Shown one piece after another: positions 8,637-16,805 of a stretch of 64,000 bases of DNA. This DNA is from Halorubrum salipaludis. GTDB lineage: Archaea > Halobacteriota > Halobacteria > Halobacteriales > Haloferacaceae. The position numbers and the translations under genes are program-made. A model generated the notes under the pieces. The model worked only from the letters and a program-made list of their open reading frames with translations, ran no database searches and was not told where the DNA came from. Where the stretch lies: positions 62,001 to 126,000 of the forward strand of contig NZ_NSKC01000004.1 of the NCBI RefSeq assembly GCF_002286985.1, read 5' to 3'. How positions within the stretch are numbered: position 1 is the stretch's first letter; every line of letters begins with the position of its first letter.

Positions 8637-9200
8637 TCAGCGATACAGCAGCTCGTACCACAGCACGGCGGTCACGGTCCGGCCGTCGCGGAGCCCCTCG
8701 TCGACGACGGCCTCGAGGAGGTCGTCGTACGGCACCGTCTCGACCGCGATCGACTCGTTGTGGTCGAGGTCCCGCTCGGCGGTCGGCTCGCAGCCGGTGG
8801 CCAGGAAGTGGTGGTGGACCGAGTCCGCCATCCCGTTCGTCGGCTCGACGGTCGTCAGGCGCTCGAAGGCGTCGGCCTCGTACCCCGTCTCCTCGGCGAG
8901 CTCGCGGGCGGCGGCGCGTTCGAGGTCGTCCGCGTCCTCCGGCTCCACCGACCCCGCGGGGAGCCCGCGGTTGACCCGCCCGACCGCCTGCCGCCACTCG
9001 TCGATGACGACCGCGTCGCCGTCGGGGGTGAGGGGAAGCACCACGACCGCCGGCGCCTCGTCGACGTAGTGGTACCCGTCGGTCTCGCCGTCCGGGAAGC
9101 GGACCTCGTCGCGTCGCACGTCGAAGCCGGGACAGCGGTAGTCGATCTCGGTGTCGAGCGTCTCCCACGCGAGCTCGTCGGCGGAGTCGGCGTCGTCCAT
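8637..9200 (-). CDS. NUDIX hydrolase (ADP-ribose pyrophosphatase-like)
   Basis: This 187-residue protein carries a Nudix box around residues 83-106, with the core RELAEETGY supplying the metal-binding glutamates. The preceding WRQAVGRVNRGLPAGSVEP segment resembles ADP-ribose/NADH-type Nudix enzymes, whose substrates are nucleoside diphosphates linked to another group. The insert EPEDADDLERAA lengthens the box slightly against the consensus. The enzyme is probably cytosolic and clears ADP-ribose or a related nucleotide, but specificity cannot be read from the sequence. It lies 41 bp upstream of the CPBP gene on the same strand, so the two may be cotranscribed. Confidence 0.85.
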   Translation of the reverse strand: MDDADSADELAWETLDTEIDYRCPGFDVRRDEVRFPDGETDGYHYVDEAPAVVVLPLTPDGDAVVIDEWRQAVGRVNRGLPAGSVEPEDADDLERAAARELAEETGYEADAFERLTTVEPTNGMADSVHHHFLATGCEPTAERDLDHNESIAVETVPYDDLLEAVVDEGLRDGRTVTAVLWYELLYR

Positions 9201-9304
9201 GCGTCGGGGTCGGCGCTCGGGGACCTAAATCCCCGCACTCGGCCGGCGCCGGGGCCGACGTCGGCTCCGGCGTCGCTCCGTGGGCGCCCGCGGCCGCCTG
9301 ACCG

Positions 9305-9733
9305 TCACACGCGGAGTCGCTCGACCGCGATCGCGGCGAGCGTCCCGACGACCCACGCGATCGTCCCCAGCGCGACGGCCTCGACGCCGAGGAAGACGAG
9401 CCCGTCGGGCGAGAGGAACGCGACGACGCGCTCGCCGAGCGACCGCCCCGAGAGGCCGAGCAGGTAGTGGTCCGCGGTGGAGCCGAGGAGCGCGCCGTAG
9501 ACGCTCGCCCACGCGAGGACCAGCCCGCTCCGTCGGGAGGCGAGGGCCGCGGCCGCGAGAACGCCGAGCGCGGCGGCGTCGACCGGGAGGAACACGACGC
9601 CGCCGGAGACCGCGAACAGGCCCACCGCGTAGGCGGCGAACGAGGCGAGGAAGACCAGCGGCGGGACGAGGAGCCGTCGTCGGTGCGAGCGGGTCCGCTC
9701 CGAGCCGAGGAGGACGCGGCGAGCGAGGGACAT
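9305..9733 (-). CDS. Hypothetical four-helix membrane protein
   Basis: This 142-residue protein starts with a basic cytoplasmic segment (RRVLLGSERTRSHRRRL) and then has four hydrophobic stretches separated by short loops. No catalytic motif is visible and I do not recognise the family. The codon usage is like that of its neighbours. It sits between the Nudix gene and dinB, all on the minus strand, with about 100 bp of non-coding sequence on each side. Confidence 0.6.
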   Translation of the reverse strand: MSLARRVLLGSERTRSHRRRLLVPPLVFLASFAAYAVGLFAVSGGVVFLPVDAAALGVLAAAALASRRSGLVLAWASVYGALLGSTADHYLLGLSGRSLGERVVAFLSPDGLVFLGVEAVALGTIAWVVGTLAAIAVERLRV

Positions 9734-9818
9734 GCCTCCCGATGGTCGCGATACGGCAATAAAACCGGTCGCCGGTCGCGGCGCCGCCGGCCGTCCCGGG
9801 GATCGGCGGCGGACGCCC

Positions 9819-11219
9819 TCAGGCCCAGTCGCCGAGCGACGCCTGGCCGTCTCCGCGCTCGCCCGTCCGTCGGCTCCCGTTCTCGTCCGGTTCGTCCCCG
9901 TCGTTCGCCCGCGGATCGCCGCCGACCCAGTCGGTGAGCTTTCCGCCGTCGCCGGCCGCGGGCGCCGAGCGTCCTCCGGCCGTCCCGCCCTCCTCCCCCT
10001 CGGCCGCGTCGAACCCGCCGAGCGTCGCCTGGTCGCTCTCGGCGAAGTCGAGCTTCGAGACGCGCACCCCGAGCTTGCGGACCCGGTCGCCGGCGAACTC
10101 GTCGAGGAGGTCCAGCGCCGTCGACTCCACGAGGTCGGGGTCGTCGACGGGACCGGGGAGACTCCGGGCGCGGGTGTTCACCTCGTAGGGGGGCTCGACC
10201 GCCTTGATCCCGATGGTGCGGTACAGACACCCCCGCTCGCGGGCGCGGCGGGCCACGTCGGCGGCCAGCGCGCGCACCGTCTCCCGCTTCGCCGCCTCGT
10301 CGGCGGTCGCCGACAGCGACGACTCCCGCGACAGGCTCTTGGGGAGTCCCGTGGGCGTGACCTCCCGGTCGTCCTCGCCCCGCGCCCGCCGGTACAGCTC
10401 CCGGCCGCGGTCCCCGAGCTCGTCGCCGAGCCGGTCGGGGTCGGCGGCGGCGAGGTCGCCCGCGGTCTCGATCCCCAGATCAGCCAGCGTCCGCTCCGTC
10501 ACCGGGCCGACGCCGTGGATCTCCGCGGTCGGAAGGGGCGCGAGGAACGACTCGACCTCGCCCGGCGGCACGACGACGAGCCCGTCCGGCTTGTCGGCGT
10601 CGCTGGCGACCTTCGCGGTCGACATGTTCGGCGCGACGCCGACGCTCGCGGGCACGCCGGCCTCGCGCTCGATGCGCTCCTTGACGTGCCGGGCGTACCC
10701 CTCCGCCAGGGTGCGGACCTCCGCGGGGCCGGCCGCGGCGCTCGGCGGGGGGTCGGTGGTGTCGTCGCCAGAATCGGTCGGGCCCCCCGCGGCGTCCCAC
10801 GCGGTCCGGTCGGTGACGTCGAGGTACGCCTCGTCGACGCTCACCTCGCGGAGGGTGTCGGCGCAGTCGCGGAGGACGCTTTTCACGTCGCTCGCGACCT
10901 CCTTGTAGTAGTCGAGGTCGACGGGGAGGTAGCGACCCGCCTCCTCCGGGTCGGGCGCGTCCGGGTCGTCGGGGTCGGCGTCGGCCCGCCGGGGGAGCAG
11001 GTCGAGCGCCTCCGAGATCGGCATCGCGCTCTCGACGCCGAACGCGCGCGCCTCGTAGCTCGCGGTCGCGACCGCGCCGATCGTCTCGCCCGCCTCGTAG
11101 CCCATGCCGACGACGAGGGGCTCGCCCGCCAGCTCGGGGCGGCGCAGGCGCTCGCAGGAGGCGTAAAAGCAGTCCATGTCGACATGGAACACGACGCGGT
11201 CGCTCCCCGCGTCGCGCAT
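9819..11219 (-). CDS. dinB: DNA polymerase IV (Y family), 5' end replaced by an integrated element
   Basis: This is a translesion polymerase of about 466 residues. FHVDMDCFYAS at residues 11-21 gives the first catalytic Asp, SVDEAYLD at 127-134 the second acidic pair, and helix-hairpin-helix DNA-binding sequence follows. The C-terminus QASLGDWA fits a PCNA-binding box of the QxxLxxW type, and an internal QATLGGF is a second possible one. The chosen start (ATG at 11219) gives MRDAGSDRVVF. The lost ancestral start at 19263 gives MAGGTLPGTDADEDAGSDRVVF, so only the first 14 or so codons were exchanged. A longer in-frame start at 11321 exists inside the element. No clear TATA box precedes 11219, so expression may be altered. 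Confidence 0.9.
   Translation of the reverse strand: MRDAGSDRVVFHVDMDCFYASCERLRRPELAGEPLVVGMGYEAGETIGAVATASYEARAFGVESAMPISEALDLLPRRADADPDDPDAPDPEEAGRYLPVDLDYYKEVASDVKSVLRDCADTLREVSVDEAYLDVTDRTAWDAAGGPTDSGDDTTDPPPSAAAGPAEVRTLAEGYARHVKERIEREAGVPASVGVAPNMSTAKVASDADKPDGLVVVPPGEVESFLAPLPTAEIHGVGPVTERTLADLGIETAGDLAAADPDRLGDELGDRGRELYRRARGEDDREVTPTGLPKSLSRESSLSATADEAAKRETVRALAADVARRARERGCLYRTIGIKAVEPPYEVNTRARSLPGPVDDPDLVESTALDLLDEFAGDRVRKLGVRVSKLDFAESDQATLGGFDAAEGEEGGTAGGRSAPAAGDGGKLTDWVGGDPRANDGDEPDENGSRRTGERGDGQASLGDWA
11170..11213. repeat. attL, 44-bp direct repeat within dinB
   Basis: These 44 bp are identical to 19181-19224. They contain the perfect dyad CCATGTCGACATGG and encode the DinB segment around HVDMDC on the minus strand. 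The sequences on the two sides diverge abruptly outside the repeat, as expected for a site-specific recombination core. Confidence 0.93.
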
Positions 11220-11348
11220 GTCACGCGTAAATGTGTCCAAAGTCACGGTGACGCACCCCGTCTCAGCATCCAACGACGGTGTGTGTCGACGCACGGCGTG
11301 AAAAGACACGTATCGGACCACACGGCGTTCGGGCTTCCCAAACCAACG

Positions 11349-12371
11349 ATGACCGAACTGGAACCCATCACGCCACGAGAAGCGTTAGAATTGTACTGTG
11401 AAGACATTGACGGCGAGCTATCACCAAACTCGGTTCGCGCCAAACGGTATCAACTAAGCAAATTTGTCGAATGGTGCGAAGGTGCGGACACTGACGAACC
11501 GAGAGTGGAGAATCTGAATAACATCACGGGGCGAGACGTGACCCGATTCAAGAACTGGCGGAGTGAGGGAATCAACAAGGTCACGCTCCGCACTAACCTC
11601 TCCGCACTACGGACGTTCATGCGATTCTGTGTGTCCGTTGACGCGGTCTCTCACGCCATGCCAGAGAAAGTGAACGTCCCGAAGCTGGATAGTGGTGCGA
11701 ACCACAACGACGAACACATTGATGCGTCCGAAGCTGAGGCGATTCTTGAGTATCTGAACCGCTTTGAGTACGCCTCACTGGACCACGTACTGTTCAAGCT
11801 TCAATGGACCACCGCCATGCGTATGGGCGGACTCCACAGTCTCGACGTGGGGGATTTTGATGCTGAGAACGGAACCCTCTCAGTCACTAATCGCCCCGAG
11901 AAAGGGACCCGCTTGAAAAACGGTGACGACGGTGAACGCGTCGTCACGCTTGATGCGGAGACGGCGGCGATTGTCGCTGATTACATTGAGTATCAACGTG
12001 TCGGCGTGACGGATGACCACGGGCGAGACCCACTTTTCAGTTCAAAATACGGGCGGATGAACAAGCAAAACCTCAACAAGCGCATCTATCGGGTAACAAC
12101 GCCGTGCTACACCTCACGCGGATGTCCCGCTGATAAGGACCCACTTGACTGTGAACACAGTGGGTCGTATGACAACTACGTCACGTGTCCATATAACACG
12201 CGACCACACGCGATTCGGGGCGGTTCTATCACCTACTGGCTACGGAACGACGTTCCGAAAAAAGCCGTTGGTGATAGGGTCAACGCTTCGATGAAAACAC
12301 TGGATAGACACTACGACGAGCGGAGTGAAGAGGAAAAAGCGGAACAGCGGAGAGACTTCTTCGCTCAATAG
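11349..12371 (+). CDS. Tyrosine recombinase / integrase
   Basis: This 340-residue integrase lies just inside attL. Residues 1-115 form an N-terminal SAM-like core-binding domain (SPNSVRAKRYQLSKFVEW and following helices). The catalytic domain has Arg158 (TTAMRMGGLHSL), the HxxR pair at 287-290 (RPHAIRGG), and nucleophile Tyr322 (RHYDERS). An unusual Cys-rich insertion with Cys253, 259, 268 and 280 precedes the HxxR box and may bind zinc. The gene reads away from the att core into the element. Together with the adjacent direct repeat this makes it the likely enzyme for recombination at the dinB site. Confidence 0.92.
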   Translation: MTELEPITPREALELYCEDIDGELSPNSVRAKRYQLSKFVEWCEGADTDEPRVENLNNITGRDVTRFKNWRSEGINKVTLRTNLSALRTFMRFCVSVDAVSHAMPEKVNVPKLDSGANHNDEHIDASEAEAILEYLNRFEYASLDHVLFKLQWTTAMRMGGLHSLDVGDFDAENGTLSVTNRPEKGTRLKNGDDGERVVTLDAETAAIVADYIEYQRVGVTDDHGRDPLFSSKYGRMNKQNLNKRIYRVTTPCYTSRGCPADKDPLDCEHSGSYDNYVTCPYNTRPHAIRGGSITYWLRNDVPKKAVGDRVNASMKTLDRHYDERSEEEKAEQRRDFFAQ

Positions 12372-12376
12372 AGCTA

Positions 12377-12826
12377 CTATAAATTTTCTCGCTCTTTTTC
12401 CGCTTTCTCTTTCACTGTTTCTGCTTGGTCTCGGGCGTCACGTGCGTCATCAAAAAACCCATTTGGGATACTTCGACCAATAGAGTATTCCTTAACAGTC
12501 TGACAATCTCCTACCAATTTTTCGCAGTCTGCAACAAGGTCCTCACTGACAGAAAGAGGAGCTTCCGCTAAATGGTTAGACAAGTTGGCTTGAACTCCCG
12601 CACAGGTGCTTCTAATAATAGGTGCTTGTTCTTTTCTGGCTTGTTGGGTCATCGTAAGGGGTTGAGAGTTATCTATTCGTTCTGTAAGACGAATTGTTGT
12701 ATCGAACCAAGACCTAATCTCTCGTTCCTCTGATTTTTTATGTCTGTATTCCTCGATTCCGAGACCGACGAGACCGCTAATTAGACCGCCAAGAATCGGT
12801 CCTACTATCGCGGCTACATTTACCAT
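12377..12826 (-). CDS. Hypothetical protein with N-terminal membrane anchor
   Basis: This 149-residue protein is convergent with the integrase, with stops 5 bp apart. Residues 3-24 are hydrophobic (AAIVGPILGGLISGLVGLG), and the rest is charged and probably helical, ending in the KEKAEKEREN stretch. The codons are AT-rich compared with chromosomal neighbours. I do not recognise a family. A membrane-tethered accessory protein of the element is the most that can be said. Confidence 0.55.
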   Translation of the reverse strand: MVNVAAIVGPILGGLISGLVGLGIEEYRHKKSEEREIRSWFDTTIRLTERIDNSQPLTMTQQARKEQAPIIRSTCAGVQANLSNHLAEAPLSVSEDLVADCEKLVGDCQTVKEYSIGRSIPNGFFDDARDARDQAETVKEKAEKERENL

Positions 12827-13171
12827 ATTGGGGATATGTGAACGGGTTTTCTTGAATCTCCCCCAAAGTCTATTTTAAGTATGACCTTTTGCGCTCGTTA
12901 GTATAGGGCGCGAGATTTGTCGGTCAATGACCGCCCACTCTCCACCGAGAGGTGGGGGATGTCAAAGTCAATCTCCTTTCTTGGGGCGACTGCTCATAGT
13001 CGGTGGGGTGGGACCCTCCGCCACGTCTCCCTTTCTACGTTTTCCAAATGTGCGTAGCCGTTGCTATCCGATTTTGAATACAGTAGGAGCAAAGTAGGGG
13101 ATAGCAGGGATTTAGCGGTTGCAACCTTCTCAAGGAATAGGTTATTTCCATTGTCCCACTTTTCAACGGAT
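12827..13171. other. Non-coding gap with dyad and GNRA-type hairpin
   Basis: No gene is supported in this 345-bp AT-rich stretch. It contains the 11-bp dyad GGTCAATGACC (12922-12932), followed by a hairpin with arms CCACC (12942-12946) and GGTGG (12951-12955) around a GAGA tetraloop. The stem can be lengthened by C-G and T-G pairs. The arrangement resembles transposon-end structures of IS605-type elements, but no tnpA or tnpB remnant is visible. Confidence 0.5.
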
Positions 13172-13567
13172 ATGAACCGTTTCAAGCAAATTATCTCAGA
13201 TACGGTACTTGGACAGTTGTACCAAGGAATATCATTTTATCAAAATATGGGGCGTTTGCGTCTAATGCAAAAGGCCTTGATTAGTAGTGTCGTTAGAAAT
13301 ATTTCACTTGTTTGCGTTCTCGTCTTAGTCTTTCAAAATACCAATTCCGTAGGGATTGCTATCGTCGGGTTAGGTGCATCGACATTAGCATACGTAGCAC
13401 TACGAATGAGGGTCCACGCACTTGATTTTGTAGAGCGCCGCGATGACCGATTCGCCAGTCCCTCACGTCGTAAATCCTATTTTGACGTACTAAATGTAGG
13501 AGATTCAATATTTGGATTCCTCTGCGTTGTTGTTGGATTTTCACTAAGGATACTATTCTCCTTGTGA
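13172..13567 (+). CDS. Hypothetical membrane protein of the integrated element
   Basis: This 131-residue protein has hydrophobic segments around residues 35-53 (NISLVCVLVLVFQ), 55-75 (GIAIVGLGASTLAYVAL) and the C-terminal 108-131, with a basic loop between (FVERRDDRFASPSRRK). The ATG at 13172 is chosen over the upstream in-frame ATG at 13061 because the upstream extension is not hydrophobic and overlaps sequence with no coding look. It has a low-GC composition, unlike the chromosome. No family is recognised. Confidence 0.5.
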   Translation: MNRFKQIISDTVLGQLYQGISFYQNMGRLRLMQKALISSVVRNISLVCVLVLVFQNTNSVGIAIVGLGASTLAYVALRMRVHALDFVERRDDRFASPSRRKSYFDVLNVGDSIFGFLCVVVGFSLRILFSL

Positions 13568-13657
13568 TGAACCATCCAACTATCAAACACCCGTCTCCAT
13601 TACTTCCCTATACAACTAACGTGAAAGGGGATACTTAAACGAGAGTGGGGTGGCGCG

Positions 13658-13969
13658 CTATACGAACTGTTCCAGCCCGACGGGTTCGTAGTCACCAAGT
13701 TCACGCTGTTCCAAGTCCATCGCCGTCAGTTTCCCGTTCCGTTGATGGAACGAGAAATTGTCAAACTCATACACAACGCCTTGAAGCGTCTGGCGGGCGA
13801 CGCCGAACAAGTCCGCTATCTCTCTCGTGGAGTATTTCAGTTCCTCGTGGAAATATTGGAGAACACGCTTCGACTTCCACGGACTATCAAGTTCGACTAA
13901 CAACCTCGTGATTTCGTCACTTGGAACGTCGCAATCATACTCGTGGTCCTCCGCAGTGTAGTCCGTCAT
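13658..13969 (-). CDS. Small helix-turn-helix DNA-binding protein
   Basis: This 103-residue protein has a helix-turn-helix at about residues 46-68 (YSTREIADLFGVARQTLQ). It is preceded by a helical segment containing the basic cluster WKSKR and followed by a short acidic tail. The start at 13969 overlaps the stop of the upstream gene as ATGA, which favours translational coupling. It is the last gene of the minus-strand block and could regulate the element or act as a replication or partition accessory. Only DNA binding is supported by the sequence. Confidence 0.68.
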   Translation of the reverse strand: MTDYTAEDHEYDCDVPSDEITRLLVELDSPWKSKRVLQYFHEELKYSTREIADLFGVARQTLQGVVYEFDNFSFHQRNGKLTAMDLEQRELGDYEPVGLEQFV

Positions 13970-14784
13970 GCGGACCACCCCACATTTTCGACCGCGGTTT
14001 TCAGAACAAATCCGTGTTTCTCCGCGACGTTCTCCGCGTCAAGGCGGCGCTGTAGAACGCGCTGTATCCGTTCGTCGTCAGTGACGTGGTGTAAATTATT
14101 CAGAACACGGAACCGTTCAGCGGGCGACGTGGCGCGTTCAAGAGTATTCTGTATCTGTTCAATCTCGTCGCTATCGGCGCTAATACCGCGGATTCTCGTC
14201 GAAACAAACTCGTCGCGGGCGAGGACAAGCGCCGCGCTCGCCGTCGCCTCGAATTTCCGCCCGTTCGTTTCGCTCTCGTCAAGTGAGGCGACGAGAGTCC
14301 GCGCTTCATTCTCGGTCGCCCCGTCGGTGTTCAATTCGTCCGCGACGTTCGAGACGACCGCCATAAGTGTCATACTTCTTATTCGGTCGTTCCCGTTCGT
14401 CTCAACGCCAGCGCCGCGGTGGAGGTTCAGATAGTCCTCACCTTCGGAGTCGTAGCGGTCGCTGTCGAACGTCAGAATCTCCTCGTCGCGTTTGCGGAGG
14501 CGTTCCCACTGTTCAGTGTCGCAATCGTTCTTACTGATTTGTGACCCGAGTGGGCGTCCGCTGTTCTCGCCACGCTTCGGGCTGTCACGGGTCGAGAGTT
14601 TCCGACCGTCGGTCGTACTGGTGTCGTACTCTCGTCCGCGGATTTTTGTTCCACTGTTTTCGTTCGGACGGGAGAACGGCGACGCACTGGCGGGACTACG
14701 GTCTAAACCGTCGTCAATCCACGTCGTTGGTCGCTGTTTGAAAACGATACTGCTGTTGCTGTCGCTTGGGTGCGTACTGCTCAT
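13966..14784 (-). CDS. Hypothetical protein of the integrated element
   Basis: This 272-residue protein is hydrophilic and charged. The first 95 residues are rich in Ser, Asp and Arg and probably disordered. The remainder is predicted helical (ADELNTDGATENEARTLVAS and later EIEQIQNTLERATSPAERF). No membrane segment or catalytic motif is visible and I do not recognise a family. It is coupled by ATGA to the HTH gene downstream, and 68 bp separate it from the gene upstream. Confidence 0.6.
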   Translation of the reverse strand: MSSTHPSDSNSSIVFKQRPTTWIDDGLDRSPASASPFSRPNENSGTKIRGREYDTSTTDGRKLSTRDSPKRGENSGRPLGSQISKNDCDTEQWERLRKRDEEILTFDSDRYDSEGEDYLNLHRGAGVETNGNDRIRSMTLMAVVSNVADELNTDGATENEARTLVASLDESETNGRKFEATASAALVLARDEFVSTRIRGISADSDEIEQIQNTLERATSPAERFRVLNNLHHVTDDERIQRVLQRRLDAENVAEKHGFVLKTAVENVGWSA

Positions 14785-14852
14785 AAATTTGAATTGTGTG
14801 GTACGCCCCGATGGGAAGCCGAGGCGGTGTTCAGAATCGCGTAGTCGTTCGT

Positions 14853-15560
14853 CTATTCGTCGCGTTCGACCGTGACTGACGGGTCACGGGCGACCGCTTC
14901 GGTGTCGATATTCGTTCCGACGTTTCCGCTTTCAGAGAAATTCAGCGACGCTCCGCCCAACTTGTGGGACGGTTCGTTGTCGTCGTTCTCGGTCGCCTCA
15001 ATCAGCCCAACGTTGCGGAGAACACGGCGGACTTGTTCGGGCTTAACCCGTTGGTTGCTGTCGTCGCTGAACACATCCGCGATTTCGTCAGCCGAAAGAC
15101 CGAGTCCCGCATATAGGTTCGAAACAACGAGCGGGTTCGTCGGCGTCACCATGTCGTCTGGATAGTCGTCCGTCAGTTCCGTGAGACGTTCGTCAGTCAG
15201 TCGCTGTTCCCTCTCGTCATCATTGTCGGGGCTTTCTCCACTGAATAACTGAATCGATTTCTCGAACGCCTCACGCCACTCACGGACAATCATACGGTCG
15301 CCCGTCGCTGGCGTCGTCTCCGCGATTGCGTCGTCAATACTACTCACCAAGTCGTGACCGAACAAGTCCGTGACAAACTCTCGTGCTTCGGGCGTCGTCA
15401 AGTCGTCGGGCTGTTCTGGATACTCGTCGTAGTTGTCACCGACGAGAGGGTCCGATTCTTTGTAGCCGAGACGCGGGCGATTCAAGATTTCGTCTATTCG
15501 GTCGCTACGGTCCTCTGCGGCGTCGCCGTTACGCTGTCGGGCGTTCTCAATATCGTACAT
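14853..15560 (-). CDS. Hypothetical acidic protein, possible winged-helix segment
   Basis: This 235-residue acidic protein has a central segment (about 150-190, GLSADEIADVFSDDSNQRV then KPEQVRRVLRNVGLIEA) that reads like a helix-turn-helix or winged helix. This is an inference from pattern only. Its ATG overlaps the stop of the 91-residue gene as TGATG. The C-terminal tail is Ser/Asn-rich. No known family is recognised. It belongs to the same minus-strand operon as its neighbours. Confidence 0.6.
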   Translation of the reverse strand: MYDIENARQRNGDAAEDRSDRIDEILNRPRLGYKESDPLVGDNYDEYPEQPDDLTTPEAREFVTDLFGHDLVSSIDDAIAETTPATGDRMIVREWREAFEKSIQLFSGESPDNDDEREQRLTDERLTELTDDYPDDMVTPTNPLVVSNLYAGLGLSADEIADVFSDDSNQRVKPEQVRRVLRNVGLIEATENDDNEPSHKLGGASLNFSESGNVGTNIDTEAVARDPSVTVERDE

Positions 15561-15835
15561 CAGTTCTCACCCTCGTAGGCGTCCGCTGGCGTCAGAACGT
15601 GAGCGACGCCTTCGCCATAGTCGAGAATCTTCGCCCCGTCCGCGACAGAGAACGTGTCCGCGTCACCGTAGCGGTAGATGGAAAACACGTACTCTCGCTC
15701 GTCGTCGGCGTTGGCGGTATACGCCGCTCGAAGGCGTCCGTCGTCGCGGTCGTAGGTCGGCGTCGCAGATTCGGACACCTCCACAGTGTCGAACGCGCTA
15801 ATCTGTCGGTCAACCACTCGAATCTCGTTACTCAT
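15560..15835 (-). CDS. Hypothetical small beta-rich protein
   Basis: This 91-residue acidic protein is without membrane segments. Alternating hydrophobic residues (EIRVVDRQISAFDTVEV, EREYVFSIYRYGDADTF) suggest beta strands. It is tightly packed: its start overlaps the end of the upstream zinc-finger gene by 8 bp, and its stop overlaps the next start. I do not recognise a family. The tight packing and lack of stops support that it is real. Confidence 0.55.
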   Translation of the reverse strand: MSNEIRVVDRQISAFDTVEVSESATPTYDRDDGRLRAAYTANADDEREYVFSIYRYGDADTFSVADGAKILDYGEGVAHVLTPADAYEGEN

Positions 15836-16004
15836 GATTGCTGTACCTCTCGGTCAGTTCGATTCGACGTTCGTCGTCGGGAACGTGGGAAAACTCGGAG
15901 TCGCCAGTGTAACAGTCTCGACAGTGAAGATAGCCGTTCTCGTCTGGAAATTCCCCGAACTGGTGACATCCGCCATGCGCGCAATCCTCTACGATTTCGC
16001 TCAA
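15828..16004 (-). CDS. Small zinc-finger protein (58 aa, TTG start)
   Basis: This is a short frame with two metal-binding knuckles: CAHGGCH at residues 8-14 and HCRDC at 27-31. The layout suits one treble-clef or zinc-ribbon site. There is no in-frame ATG; a TTG at 16004 overlaps the upstream stop (TTGA), giving LSEIVEDCAHGG at the N-terminus. The following gene's ATG lies within its last codons. Such mini zinc-finger proteins are frequent in haloarchaeal plasmids and viruses. DNA, RNA or protein partners are unknown. Confidence 0.55.
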   Translation of the reverse strand: MSEIVEDCAHGGCHQFGEFPDENGYLHCRDCYTGDSEFSHVPDDERRIELTERYSNHE

Positions 16005-16174
16005 GCGATAGTCACCTCGTTGCTGTCGTCGCTGTCCTCGATAATTTTCCGCGCTCCTACTCGGGCGACATAGCCGAGCGGAACGTCCGCCTCGAACTGT
16101 GCTTTTGCTGATTTCAACATCTGTGCGTCCGTGTCGTTCACGCGAATAGCGTGTTCTCTCGTTTCGTCGGTCAT
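16001..16174 (-). CDS. Small hypothetical protein at the head of the operon (57 aa)
   Basis: This frame runs from ATG at 16174 to TGA at 16001 and overlaps the zinc-finger start. The protein begins MTDETREHAIRVNDTDAQML and continues with a helical, mixed-charge segment ending in a short acidic tail. RVND followed by two helices could be a small ribbon-helix-helix protein, but this is only a guess. It is the first gene of the minus-strand block, next to the motif-rich intergenic region. Confidence 0.5.
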   Translation of the reverse strand: MTDETREHAIRVNDTDAQMLKSAKAQFEADVPLGYVARVGARKIIEDSDDSNEVTIA

Positions 16175-16805
16175 CTCTTCTCGTTGAACGGGGCGTTCAA
16201 CTTCTCCCCCTTCGTATAGTACGTACTGACAAGTTAGAATTAGCCGCTCTACCGCCCGATTTCGCTATCTGGGTTCTCTCGAAGTTCGTCGTCTCGTTCA
16301 ACGCTCGCCCTACTTCTATCGTAGTCAGCTTGAGAGACAGCCCGCGGTCCTCACTACACCCCTTTATATATCCACCTTCAACGTACTTTAGATAGGGAGG
16401 TAGTGGAGAGTGGTATGGGTTGCGGTGAGATAGTAGGAGAACCGCCGTGGGGTTGCGGGACTTCAACGGGGCGGGACCCGAACGGACGGTTCAAGGACTG
16501 TCCGTTGAAAAAAGGGACTTTGCTGGCGATTTATCAGCGTACGTCTATCTACCACGCCCGCCGATAATCGGGCGTCAGTCCGTTCTATGCTGATTCTCTC
16601 TTTTCCGTGACCTTTGACGAGCTATTGATATGGCGACTTCTTTCGAGCGAATCGTTCAGATATTCCGCTGTCCATCCGCGACGTGGCGGACTGGCGTTCA
16701 ACGAATCGCGTTCAACGAGTATGGTGGGAGATGGGATTGCGAAAGCGGTCAAATAGGCGAAGATGCGCCTTCTATGCGGGCGATTTATCGGACGCTTACG
16801 TGACC
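16175..16805. promoter_or_regulatory. Intergenic control region with repeated CGTTCAACG motifs
   Basis: This non-coding 631-bp gap separates divergent gene blocks of the element. The 9-mer CGTTCAACG occurs exactly at 16295-16303, 16695-16703 and 16709-16717, and as its complement CGTTGAACG at 16182-16190. Partial copies lie at 16194-16201, 16375-16383, 16461-16468 and 16502-16509. A TATA-like TTTATATA is at 16373-16380. Spaced copies in both orientations resemble iterons or operators, so this may be the replication origin, the master promoter region, or both. Confidence 0.55.

Noticed and set aside
12900-13170. CRISPR-like repeats in AT-rich parts of the element
   Set aside because: No regularly spaced direct repeats with unique spacers exist anywhere in the window, and no cas gene is present.
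16197-16466. 89-codon minus-strand frame in the element control region
   Set aside because: It covers the repeated CGTTCAACG motifs and a TATA box and its protein has no recognisable pattern.
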